Assembly: GCA_023428915.1 (NCBI GenBank)
Contig: JAEYWL010000068.1
Coordinates: 1-51,256 of the forward strand
Reading direction: 5' to 3'
DNA length: 51,256 bases
DNA from: Verrucomicrobiota bacterium
GTDB taxonomy: Bacteria; Chlamydiota; Chlamydiia; Chlamydiales; JAEYWL01
Below the pieces are notes generated by a model, which was not told the origin of the DNA, did not search any database, and saw nothing but the letters and a program-made list of their open reading frames with translations. The position numbers and the translations under genes were made by a program. This document shows, piece after piece, positions 14,601 through 22,112 of the stretch. The stretch's first letter is position 1. Every line of letters begins with the position of its first letter.

Positions 14601-16061
14601 ATGGCAGGTGATAAACATCGTTTAGATGTAACATCGATTCAGCAAGAGCTGCTTCAGATAAAAGCCAAAAAGCAATCGCTTTGTATTCGCTCCAATAAAT
14701 CGTCTAATTCCTTAAGAAAAAATGAGTATCGCAACACACTGCCGCGCCTGTCAGTAAATAAATTGAACCGCATCTTAGGGGTGGATGTGGAAAAAAGGGT
14801 CGTCAGTGTAGAGCCTCATGTGACTATGGAACAGCTAGCCCAGGCGACATTACCCTATGGATATCTGCCGCCCGTCGTGCCTGAGTTTAAAGGAATTACT
14901 GTTGGCGGGGCCATTATGGGAGCTGCCATTGAAAGCTCTTCTTATCGCTATGGGCAATTTAATGACGCTTGCCTTGCCATGGAAGTGCTATTGGGGGATG
15001 GACAGGTCATTACAGCCACACCCAAACAATACGATGATCTTTTTTACGGACTCTCGAGTTCTTATGGCACTCTTGGAGTGCTTACTGCCGTAGATATTGC
15101 TCTTGTTCCTGCTGAAAAATGGGTGGAACTGACCTGCAGGGAATTAAGCTCCGTAAATGCAGCAATTGCCTATATGGTAAAATTAACTAGCCGGGGAGAT
15201 GCGCCGGACTTTCTGGAAGCCATTGTTTACTCTAAAGAAAGAATTATTGTGATTTCAGGCCGGATGCGCAAAGAAAAAGCAGCACATGCACCCGAGCTTA
15301 ATCATTGCAGCTCCACACAGCCTTGGTATTATTGCTACATTGATGAATTGTTAAAAAATTCTCAGCAAAAGAATGCCGTGCAGTTTTACATGCCTATTTA
15401 CGATTATCTCTTTCGGCATAACCGAGGGGCCTTTTGGATGGGGGCTTATGCACTGCGTTTTCCCTTTTTAGCCTCTTTTGTATTGGAGAATTATTTTCCT
15501 AAATCGAGAAGCATGCAAAATTGGCTCTTACAAGCTAATGAAAGTTTATTTCGTCCTAAATACCCTGGGCCGATATTCCGTAAGCTATTCGGCAGGCTTA
15601 TGGAGAGCCAGAAGCTTTATCAGATCATGCATGCAAATTCCACCGAAAAGTGGTTTGGCGAGCGTTTTGTGATTCAAGACTTCTACATTACAGAAGGGCA
15701 GGCAGCTAATTTTATTGAAGAAAGTCTCAATGAAACAGGGATCACACCCATTTGGATCTGCCCTGTTAAGGCTGCCAAAGAACCGCAAATTTTATCGCCG
15801 CATTACCAGTCTAATCCAGGCTTGCTTTTTGATGTGGGCATTTATGGCTACCCGCAGCATAGAAAGGGATTCGAAGCCACGCGAAAATTGGAAGATTTGA
15901 CAACCACCTATAAAGGAAAAAAGATGTTGTATTCCCATTCTTATTATACCCCGGATGAATTTTGGAAAATCTACTCTTTGCCGGCATACCAGCAATTGCG
16001 CAAGAAATACAATGCAGAAGGCGTTTTCAAAGAAATTACTGAAAAAGTGTTAAGACCCTGA
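14601..16061 (+). CDS. FAD-binding oxidoreductase, DHCR24-like
   Basis: Flavoenzyme of the FAD-linked oxidase (PCMH-type) superfamily. The order of segments (SVEPHVTMEQLAQATLP, then VVPEFKGITVGGAIMGAAIE, GQFNDACLAMEVLLGDGQV and SSYGTLGVLTAVDIALVPAE) matches the plant DIM/DWARF1 and vertebrate DHCR24 delta(24)-sterol reductase branch. The 486-residue length also fits. Bacterial sterol reductases of this type have been described in obligate intracellular bacteria such as Coxiella, so action on host-derived sterols is a reasonable inference, not proven. The start is fixed by GGAGG (14591-14595 region) before the ATG at 14601; the frame also has a TTG just upstream. No transmembrane helix is evident except a hydrophobic stretch near residue 290. 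Confidence 0.8.
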   Translation: MAGDKHRLDVTSIQQELLQIKAKKQSLCIRSNKSSNSLRKNEYRNTLPRLSVNKLNRILGVDVEKRVVSVEPHVTMEQLAQATLPYGYLPPVVPEFKGITVGGAIMGAAIESSSYRYGQFNDACLAMEVLLGDGQVITATPKQYDDLFYGLSSSYGTLGVLTAVDIALVPAEKWVELTCRELSSVNAAIAYMVKLTSRGDAPDFLEAIVYSKERIIVISGRMRKEKAAHAPELNHCSSTQPWYYCYIDELLKNSQQKNAVQFYMPIYDYLFRHNRGAFWMGAYALRFPFLASFVLENYFPKSRSMQNWLLQANESLFRPKYPGPIFRKLFGRLMESQKLYQIMHANSTEKWFGERFVIQDFYITEGQAANFIEESLNETGITPIWICPVKAAKEPQILSPHYQSNPGLLFDVGIYGYPQHRKGFEATRKLEDLTTTYKGKKMLYSHSYYTPDEFWKIYSLPAYQQLRKKYNAEGVFKEITEKVLRP

Positions 16062-16087
16062 TTGCTGACTTCTATGACCTCTAACTG

Positions 16088-17140
16088 TTAACTCTTAAAT
16101 AACTTTCTTTTTGAGGGAAGATCTTTACCTTCTTTAGTGAGATTGGTCAGCATTTCAAAGCTGAAAGTTAATAGCTCTTCGCCTTCAAGAGGAGTTAAGG
16201 TTTTAGTCAGTTGATCAAACTTGCCGGTTAATAATTCGTAAGATGGTTCTACTGTGCCTTTCAATTCAACTTTAAAATAATGCCGGATTTTTTTTAGTTT
16301 ATTTAAATCATCGTCGCCAACCCCGTTTGCCTCTGCGCGGGTAATCCTGTCATTAAGCTCTGTGATTTTTTCTTCAAAACACTCGCGAATAATTGCTACA
16401 AATTCTTTAGTGGCCTCTATAGGCTCTTTTTCTCCAAGCATACTCTCTGTGATCAATTTGGCAATTTCTCCTCGTTTATTGCGTTCAGCATAGCTATCGA
16501 CCATTAAATTAACTTCATAAGGCGCGCAAATTGTGAAGTCTAAACGATAAATAGAAGAAATTAGCCCTCTTTTGTCGGGCCAAGTGCTGTTAAATTCTTT
16601 TTCTATAAAAGGCCTATCTGCGTGGTGTTTATTCATTTCGTCTAACTGAGAGTCTGTAAATCCCATGGCCTGGAGCGTTTTGCGCTTTTTAGGTGTGATT
16701 CCCACTTTATGCGTATCATCTATAAGAGTTTCTCTTAGATTATCGGAGAGCCCAGAAGCAGCATTGCAATGGGCCGCATGGAACCCTTCTTTAGCTTGGC
16801 CCCCTTGATAACGGGCGCCATCTATCCAGACTTTAACTGGAAGTTTGGTGCCATCTGTCTTTATTCCCTTTTTCCAAGTTAAAGAAGCTTGTAAATAAAA
16901 TGTGGCCACTCGATCGGCTCCGTGCTGCATCAGCATTTCATCGTTGAATTCAGCTTTACCACTCTTCACACTAGCAGTAAGGTTTGAATTATGTGTTAGC
17001 ACTTTTCTGCGTTTAGTTTTTTTGGGTGCCAGGTTTTCTTTTCCAACGCCTCTTTTTTGTGTTTTAGAGGGTGCGTTGTTATTAAGTTGTTGATGATTAG
17101 TGTTATAGTTAAAATTATAAGAAGATATAGGGGATGTCAT
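16088..17140 (-). CDS. Hypothetical protein with SV40-like nuclear localisation signal, 350 aa
   Basis: I do not recognise the main domain. The N-terminal 50 residues are Asn/Gln/Ser-rich and disordered. They then carry KR at 29-30, a nine-residue spacer and KKTKRRKV at 40-47, preceded by Pro39. That is a textbook classical (and bipartite) nuclear localisation signal, close to the SV40 PKKKRKV. Residues about 75-340 are a folded domain with a notable GFHAAHCNAASGLSDNL segment (about 120-137) and a long helical C-terminal part. There is no signal peptide or membrane segment. A basic patch can also bind nucleic acid, so a bacterial DNA/RNA-binding role is the alternative. It is monocistronic, convergent with the flavoenzyme gene, with an AT-rich 239-bp upstream region. 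Confidence 0.72.
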   Translation of the reverse strand: MTSPISSYNFNYNTNHQQLNNNAPSKTQKRGVGKENLAPKKTKRRKVLTHNSNLTASVKSGKAEFNDEMLMQHGADRVATFYLQASLTWKKGIKTDGTKLPVKVWIDGARYQGGQAKEGFHAAHCNAASGLSDNLRETLIDDTHKVGITPKKRKTLQAMGFTDSQLDEMNKHHADRPFIEKEFNSTWPDKRGLISSIYRLDFTICAPYEVNLMVDSYAERNKRGEIAKLITESMLGEKEPIEATKEFVAIIRECFEEKITELNDRITRAEANGVGDDDLNKLKKIRHYFKVELKGTVEPSYELLTGKFDQLTKTLTPLEGEELLTFSFEMLTNLTKEGKDLPSKRKLFKS

Positions 17141-17379
17141 AAAAACTGTTTTTTTGAGGGTTATTGCAAAAATTATTAAATTAAGGTCGATAATAATAGC
17201 GGTAAGTTTTATATAAATACAATTACAGATATTCTTTTAATTTAAGGTACGCGCATAACCTCAATTTTATTATATAGTAAAAATATTAATAGTACATTTG
17301 TATTAAAAATTTAATTTAACATTACTTTGGGTTGAATATACTAAATATCTCTTGAAAAGTTTGCTGCAGATTGCTATGA

Positions 17380-18480
17380 ATGCTCCAAAAATCTGGGAGT
17401 TTTGAATTGGAGAAATTAGACAGCGAAAAAGTGGAAACACTGCAAAAAGAAGCGATCAGCCAGAGAAGAACTGATCAAAACCTTCCTAAAATTTTGGAAT
17501 TAATTAAAGTGTCTGGCCAGGATCCCGCAAGTTTTGAGAGCGAACTTGTCACCCAAATGATTCAAACCTGCCTTCGATTTTCCATGGACCAGCACACAAC
17601 TCCGCAATTGAAATTGGTGCTTCGCGCTTTAAAAGAGATGCGCTATGCTTATCGTATTTTTAATCAGTATCCAAAGCGGCACAAGGTAAGTATCTTTGGC
17701 TCTGCGCGAACTCCTGAAAATCATCCCGATTATCTCGCTGCCAAAAAATTTGGCGAATTAATGGCCGATATAGATTGGATGTGCATTACAGGTGCAGCCA
17801 ATGGAATTATGAAAGCAGGCCATGAAGGGCATAAAAAAGAAACTAGTTTCGGGCTTTCTATCCGTTTGGCCTTTGAGTCGACTGCCAATGCCATTATAGA
17901 AGGAGATCCCAAACTCATTACTTTCCGCTATTTTTTCACGAGAAAATTGATGTTTACGAGCCACTCGGAAGCCATAGCTGTATTTCCCGGAGGATTTGGC
18001 ACCTTGGATGAACTCTTTGAAATCCTTACCCTGATGCAAACTGGCAAGTCTAATATTATTCCAGTAGTGCTAATGGAAGGGGAAAAAGGGCAGTTTTGGT
18101 CCAATTGGCTGGATTATATAAAGACAAATATGGAGCGTACTGGTTGGATTAGCCCTGAGGATATCCATTTATTCCATTACGCTGCCACACCTGCAGAGGG
18201 AGTAAGCCATATTCAACAATTCTATCGTTGTTATAATTCTAGTCGTTTTGTAAAGGATAAATTAGTAATTAGATTAAATTATCCTTTAAGTGAAGAAAAT
18301 ATAAAGGAATTAAACGCAAAATATTTTAAAATAGTAAGAGAAGGCAATATTCAGCAGACGGCTGCTTTGCCGGAAGAAAATGAATTAATGGAGCTGCCAC
18401 GGCTAGTCTTTGAATATACGCGGCGGGATTTTGGGGTTTTGCGGCAACTTATTGATGCGATTAACGCCTTTCCAAAATAG
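17380..18480 (+). CDS. LOG-family (TIGR00730-like) Rossmann-fold protein
   Basis: Member of the LOG / 'lysine decarboxylase-like' nucleotide-binding family; the family's known activity is phosphoribohydrolase cleavage of cytokinin-type nucleotides or of AMP-like nucleotides. The LOG core lies at residues about 105-275: GSARTPENHPDY, ITGAANGIMKAGHEG and the signature FPGGFGTLDE (202-211). At 366 residues it is longer than plain LOG proteins (about 190), with N- and C-terminal extensions like those of PpnN-type long forms. The ATG at 17380 lacks a ribosome site; the TTG at 17407, preceded by GGGAG at 6-nt spacing, is a serious alternative and would remove nine residues. Flanked by non-coding gaps of 239 and 170 bp. 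Confidence 0.85.
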   Translation: MLQKSGSFELEKLDSEKVETLQKEAISQRRTDQNLPKILELIKVSGQDPASFESELVTQMIQTCLRFSMDQHTTPQLKLVLRALKEMRYAYRIFNQYPKRHKVSIFGSARTPENHPDYLAAKKFGELMADIDWMCITGAANGIMKAGHEGHKKETSFGLSIRLAFESTANAIIEGDPKLITFRYFFTRKLMFTSHSEAIAVFPGGFGTLDELFEILTLMQTGKSNIIPVVLMEGEKGQFWSNWLDYIKTNMERTGWISPEDIHLFHYAATPAEGVSHIQQFYRCYNSSRFVKDKLVIRLNYPLSEENIKELNAKYFKIVREGNIQQTAALPEENELMELPRLVFEYTRRDFGVLRQLIDAINAFPK

Positions 18481-18650
18481 CAAAACTAAAAGGTTATTGC
18501 CGGGAAAATGTGCGAAAGAAATAAATAAATCTCTTTTTTTACAACTTTTAGTGGTTTTCTCTTGAATTTTACAGCAGGATGTGTGAACAATACTCAAATT
18601 TATGCAGTAAACCGGTTTTGGCAAACTATTAAACACGTTGGGATGGCATT

Positions 18651-19121
18651 ATGAAGTGTCCATTTTGTCACCACGAGGATTTGAAAGTCATCGACTCGCG
18701 AGATGCCATTGAGCAGAATGCGATCAGGCGCCGGCGTGAGTGTTTGAGTTGCAGCAAAAGATTTACAACATTCGAGACCATCGAATTAGCAATTCAGGTG
18801 CACAAGCGCGATGGAAGGTATGAGGATTTTCAACAGCAAAAATTAATTAATGGGCTGGAAGCCGCTTGCCGCCATACGACAATTAGCCGCGATCAAGTGC
18901 ATGCTTTAGCTGCAAAAATTACTGGCGAGATCATGCAAAGGCAGACGCATGAAATCGACACTACGGAACTTGGTGAAATTGTGATGACTCATCTGCAAGC
19001 TTTAGATCCGATTGCGTATATCCGTTTTGCCTGTGTGTATCGCAGGCTAAAACATATTAAAGAACTGATGGAGACAATTAATTTAATTCAACCAAAAGAC
19101 AAAACTAATGTGAACACCTGA
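18651..19121 (+). CDS. nrdR: Transcriptional repressor NrdR
   Basis: Zinc-ribbon / ATP-cone repressor of ribonucleotide reductase genes. The zinc ribbon uses CPFC (residues 3-6) and CLSC (31-34), with the RRRREC region between. The ATP-cone spans about 49-139 (VHKRDGRYEDFQQQKLINGL). The 156-residue length is typical. It senses ATP/dATP and binds NrdR boxes before nrd genes; no nrd gene or clear NrdR box is present here, so its targets lie elsewhere. It is followed by dksA-like and lspA in the order recalled for Chlamydia (CT406-CT408). An 11-bp-arm stem-loop overlaps its stop codon (19111-19148). Confidence 0.96.
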   Translation: MKCPFCHHEDLKVIDSRDAIEQNAIRRRRECLSCSKRFTTFETIELAIQVHKRDGRYEDFQQQKLINGLEAACRHTTISRDQVHALAAKITGEIMQRQTHEIDTTELGEIVMTHLQALDPIAYIRFACVYRRLKHIKELMETINLIQPKDKTNVNT

Positions 19122-19148
19122 CTATAGAGTTTTATAATCAGGTGTTCA
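19111..19148. repeat. Stem-loop overlapping the nrdR stop codon
   Basis: TGAACACCTGA (19111-19121, including the TGA stop) and TCAGGTGTTCA (19138-19148) are a perfect 11-bp inverted repeat with a 16-nt AT-rich loop. There is no T-run after it, so it is not a standard terminator; it could protect the mRNA 3' end or reduce read-through into the dksA-like gene. Confidence 0.75.
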
Positions 19149-19184
19149 ATACTGAATGAACGATATGCAACCTAGGGGGGATGC

Positions 19185-19550
19185 ATGCCACTGAAAAAAA
19201 ATGAGATAGCTGAATTTAAAAAACGCCTCGAAGACATGAGGTCCCAGCTGACGAAGCTGTTTGTGGACTCCGCTGCAGAGGTAAAGAAGCCAGATGAAGC
19301 AACAGGCTATTCACAACATCAAGCAGATCAGGGAACCGATGACTTTGATAGGACAATAGGCCTTGAGCTTACTGCAAGGGAATATCATATTCTAAAACAG
19401 ATTGATCGCGCACTGGAAAAAATCAGTGAAAACACATATGGTTTTTGTGATGTTACAGGCGATGAGATTCCTAAAGCTCGTTTAGAAGCTGTACCGTATG
19501 CTACAATGACCGTCAAAGCCCAGGAAAAGTTCGAAAAAGGGCTAATCTAA
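19185..19550 (+). CDS. DksA/TraR-family protein with degenerate zinc finger
   Basis: Homologue of DksA, the RNA polymerase secondary-channel factor. The N-terminal helical region should form the coiled coil (residues about 5-80), with acidic residues near the tip (DQGTDDFD, 49-56). The C-terminal globular part keeps the fold signature (YGFCDVTGDEIPKARLEAVP) but only one (Cys88) of the four cysteines of the usual CxxC...CxxC finger remains; positions of the others hold Thr and Ala. Length 121 is shorter than E. coli DksA (151). A zinc-independent form like Pseudomonas DksA2 is plausible. GGGGG before the ATG serves as ribosome site. Its TAA overlaps the lspA ATG by one base. Confidence 0.88.
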   Translation: MPLKKNEIAEFKKRLEDMRSQLTKLFVDSAAEVKKPDEATGYSQHQADQGTDDFDRTIGLELTAREYHILKQIDRALEKISENTYGFCDVTGDEIPKARLEAVPYATMTVKAQEKFEKGLI

Positions 19551-20074
19551 TGCGTTGGCCTTCCTGCACTGCTTGGTTAATTGGAGTTGTAATTTTAGGA
19601 GTTGATGCATTTTCAAAATTCCTTACTCAACATTATTTACCTCTCGTTAAGTCTCATCATGTTTGGTATCCTTATGGAGGAGTGGGTGTTTTTAAAGACT
19701 TCTTAGGTGTTGAGTTTTCCATTAATCACGTGATTAATAAAGGCGCAGCCTGGGGGGTATTTTACCACTATCAAGACCAGCTGCTTTATTTTAGAATTTG
19801 CTTAATTGCAGCCATGCTGGTGTATATCTTGTTTTATAATACAAAACAGGCCAATACAATACCGCTGATTATGATATGTGCAGGAGCTTTAGGCAACGTA
19901 CTGGATTATTATCTATACGGCCATGTAGTTGATATGCTCCACTTTGTTCTCTGGGGCTACGATTTTCCAGTATTCAATCTGGCTGACTGTGCCATTTTCT
20001 TGGGTATTTCATGGCTTTTTGTTGGTTCATATCTCAGTCCGCCTGTCAAAAAGACAACTGCAAAACGTGCTTAG
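19550..20074 (+). CDS. lspA: Lipoprotein signal peptidase
   Basis: Inner-membrane aspartyl protease (signal peptidase II) that removes the signal peptide from diacylglyceryl-prolipoproteins. Four transmembrane helices are visible. Conserved boxes are D20 in the first helix, INKGAAWGVF (62-71), GNVLDYYLYGHVVDM with catalytic Asp128, and FNLADCAIF with catalytic Asp146. The third box has Asp-Tyr where most have Asp-Arg. Length 174 is typical. It is translationally coupled to the dksA-like gene (TAATG). A short GC-rich hairpin follows at 20093-20111. Confidence 0.96.
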   Translation: MRWPSCTAWLIGVVILGVDAFSKFLTQHYLPLVKSHHVWYPYGGVGVFKDFLGVEFSINHVINKGAAWGVFYHYQDQLLYFRICLIAAMLVYILFYNTKQANTIPLIMICAGALGNVLDYYLYGHVVDMLHFVLWGYDFPVFNLADCAIFLGISWLFVGSYLSPPVKKTTAKRA

Positions 20075-20092
20075 AATAGCCTCTACTTCGGA

Positions 20093-20111
20093 GCCGGCTT
20101 ACGAAGCCGGC
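20093..20111. repeat. Short GC-rich hairpin after lspA
   Basis: GCCGGCTT-ACG-AAGCCGGC, 8-bp perfect arms and a 3-nt loop, 18 bp after the lspA stop. It lacks a following T-run, so it is not a canonical terminator. A related GCCGGC-containing hairpin lies at the 3' end of cinA (about 23330-23350), also followed by AAAT. Confidence 0.6.
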
Positions 20112-20129
20112 AAATGGCTAACATTGCAA

Positions 20130-20756
20130 ATGTTGATAAGCATTAAGGAAATGCAGCAGCTTTTTACCCATCTAAAGCAAGTGGAACTATTTCAAATAGC
20201 AACCGCTTGCATTGAAGGCTCTGAACAAATTTCCCAGGAAAAATTTCTTGCCCTCTATGAAGAATATATTTCCGCTCTAGCAACAGGACAAATACCAGAC
20301 ATGTCCGTTTATCGAGCTTTCTTCAGTTCAGCCTGGAGCTATGATAGCCGCTGCTTATACATGCTGCAATTAGCTGGAAACAAAAGTTTGGTGCGCATTA
20401 AAGAACCAGTAGTGCAAACCCAGCCGCTCTCGATCGGCTTTTCATCTATTGATAATAAATTTAGGCCGATGGTGCATGGGGCAGAGGCTATTATCTGGGG
20501 GTTGCAGTTTTCCTTCCCTCAGATTTTTTCGGACCCCAATACAAAAGAGGTGCTGCAGGCAAAAGATGAGGGCCGTTTTATCAATTGGCGTTTATTTAGA
20601 GAGATCCAGAAGTGGCAAAGGGAGCATACCCGCCCCACACCCTTTATCCTCAACGGGGCCAAGCATAATGAGCCTTTCCGTTTGGGCAAGGACTGCTTTG
20701 CCTGGATTAACAATCATTATCAACTCAAACATCTCAGCCTAACAGTTGCTACCTGA
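20130..20756 (+). CDS. Hypothetical protein, about 208 aa
   Basis: Family not recognised. The open frame extends back into lspA, so the start must be downstream of it. The ATG at 20130 is the first one clear of the hairpin; an ATG at 20151 directly follows AAGGA and a TTG lies at 20133, so the exact start is uncertain. The protein is soluble, without signal peptide. Its N-terminal 100 residues look helical (QQLFTHLKQVELFQIATACI), and the rest is mixed with a Pro/Trp-containing region (MVHGAEAIIWGLQFSFPQIF). It follows lspA on the same strand and may belong to the nrdR-dksA-lspA transcript. Confidence 0.65.
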   Translation: MLISIKEMQQLFTHLKQVELFQIATACIEGSEQISQEKFLALYEEYISALATGQIPDMSVYRAFFSSAWSYDSRCLYMLQLAGNKSLVRIKEPVVQTQPLSIGFSSIDNKFRPMVHGAEAIIWGLQFSFPQIFSDPNTKEVLQAKDEGRFINWRLFREIQKWQREHTRPTPFILNGAKHNEPFRLGKDCFAWINNHYQLKHLSLTVAT

Positions 20757-20837
20757 AGCTGAAAATATGATGCACAAGTCATAGGTGATTTTAAAAGCCT
20801 TCATAGCCATAATGTAAAATTTAGGAGAAAGATCAAA

Positions 20838-22112
20838 GTGCATAGAAGTATTGTTTTTAAAATCATCTCATTGCTTATATTGCAAATAGGTTCTCTTTGC
20901 AGTACCGACTGGACTGCTTATGTTACGATTGATGATGCAGGCCCTCTTGTTCCCATTGATGTGGCAACTAGTACTCCAGGGAATACCATAGCACTTCCTG
21001 GCAGCCAGATATTCAGTGAGGCCATTTCACCAGACGGCAGTACTATATATATGGTTGCAAGCGATTCGGTTGTAGTTGTTGATGCAGCTACAAGAACTGT
21101 AATTGCCCAGGCAAGCTACTCTTTAATACCCATACCTTTATTTGCGGGTTCTGGAATTGCAATGGCGCCAGATGGGGCAACAGCTTATATCACTGGTTTT
21201 AGTGGATCATCTGGATTTATTGTTCCCTTTATTACTGCTGATAATGTATTTGGGAGCTCTCTTGAGTTTATTAGCAGCGGGGGGAGCTCTGTTATGAATA
21301 ATATTACCATTACTCCAGATGGATCTACAGCTTTTGTCATTCCTCGCATTTTTGCTGATTCTATTATTCCCATTGATTTAACCAATCAGCTTGTTGGCAG
21401 CCCAATAACTCTTGAAGGTTTTGCGGCCCTTTTCACTATAATAGCCGCTCCTGATGGAAGTTCAGTGTATATGTCAGGCGGCTCGCGATTGTTGCAGGTA
21501 GATGTCGCCACTTTAAGTTTTGTTACGGATATAAATTTGCCATTTGATATAACTGCCTTCATCATTTCCCCTGATGGAACAACCGCTTATATTACTGATG
21601 ATAGTTCGACAGCGATTCACTCTTTAGACTTGGCTGCCCAACAGGTGTCGCTACTTGCCAGCATAGATTTTTTTCAGCCAAATTTTATTGCTATTACACC
21701 TGATGGTAAAACTATATATGCTGTCGGAGGCGCTTCCAATCCTGTAGTATTCATTGACGTTGCTACACAAGCAATGGGTGCTCCAATTAATGTGCTGGAT
21801 GGAACCTATGTCCTTTTCGGCCCTACTCTCATGAATTCACCGACAAATTTGCAAGGCAAGCAAATAAAAAATCGATTTATCGACCGCACTGCCTTTGCCA
21901 ATGTTCTCACTTGGAATTTACCAACTAGCGGAGTTGCCCCTGTTTCTTACAACATTTACCGGGATAGCTTGAGCAATTTAATTGGAACTTCTAAAACTTT
22001 GGGTTTCATAGACTATTATATTTTGCCTAGCACAACCCACACCTATTATGTAAGATCCGTAAGCGAAAGCGGGGCAGCTTCTGCACCTGTAAACATAACA
22101 ATTGCACCATGA
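20838..22112 (+). CDS. Secreted YVTN-type beta-propeller protein
   Basis: Exported protein with a signal peptide (residues 1-22, ending near SLCSTDW) and a beta-propeller built from YVTN-like blades. At least six repeats show the x-PDGxTxY pattern followed by VDVAT/VDAAT (for example SPDGSTIYMVASDSVVVVDA, TPDGKTIYAVGGASNPVVFI). Residues about 345-424 look like a fibronectin type III module (VLTWNLPTSGVAPVSYNIYR). The start is GTG at 20838, with AGGAG about 12 bp upstream. Such proteins bind ligands or partners at the surface; no catalytic residues can be named. There is no C-terminal anchor. It overlaps cinA by four bases (ATGA), which is an unexpected functional pairing. Confidence 0.82.
   Translation: MHRSIVFKIISLLILQIGSLCSTDWTAYVTIDDAGPLVPIDVATSTPGNTIALPGSQIFSEAISPDGSTIYMVASDSVVVVDAATRTVIAQASYSLIPIPLFAGSGIAMAPDGATAYITGFSGSSGFIVPFITADNVFGSSLEFISSGGSSVMNNITITPDGSTAFVIPRIFADSIIPIDLTNQLVGSPITLEGFAALFTIIAAPDGSSVYMSGGSRLLQVDVATLSFVTDINLPFDITAFIISPDGTTAYITDDSSTAIHSLDLAAQQVSLLASIDFFQPNFIAITPDGKTIYAVGGASNPVVFIDVATQAMGAPINVLDGTYVLFGPTLMNSPTNLQGKQIKNRFIDRTAFANVLTWNLPTSGVAPVSYNIYRDSLSNLIGTSKTLGFIDYYILPSTTHTYYVRSVSESGAASAPVNITIAP

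Noticed and set aside
17380..18480. Lysine decarboxylase annotation
   Set aside because: The PGGxGTxxE signature belongs to the LOG phosphoribohydrolase family; the 'lysine decarboxylase' label is a historical misannotation.
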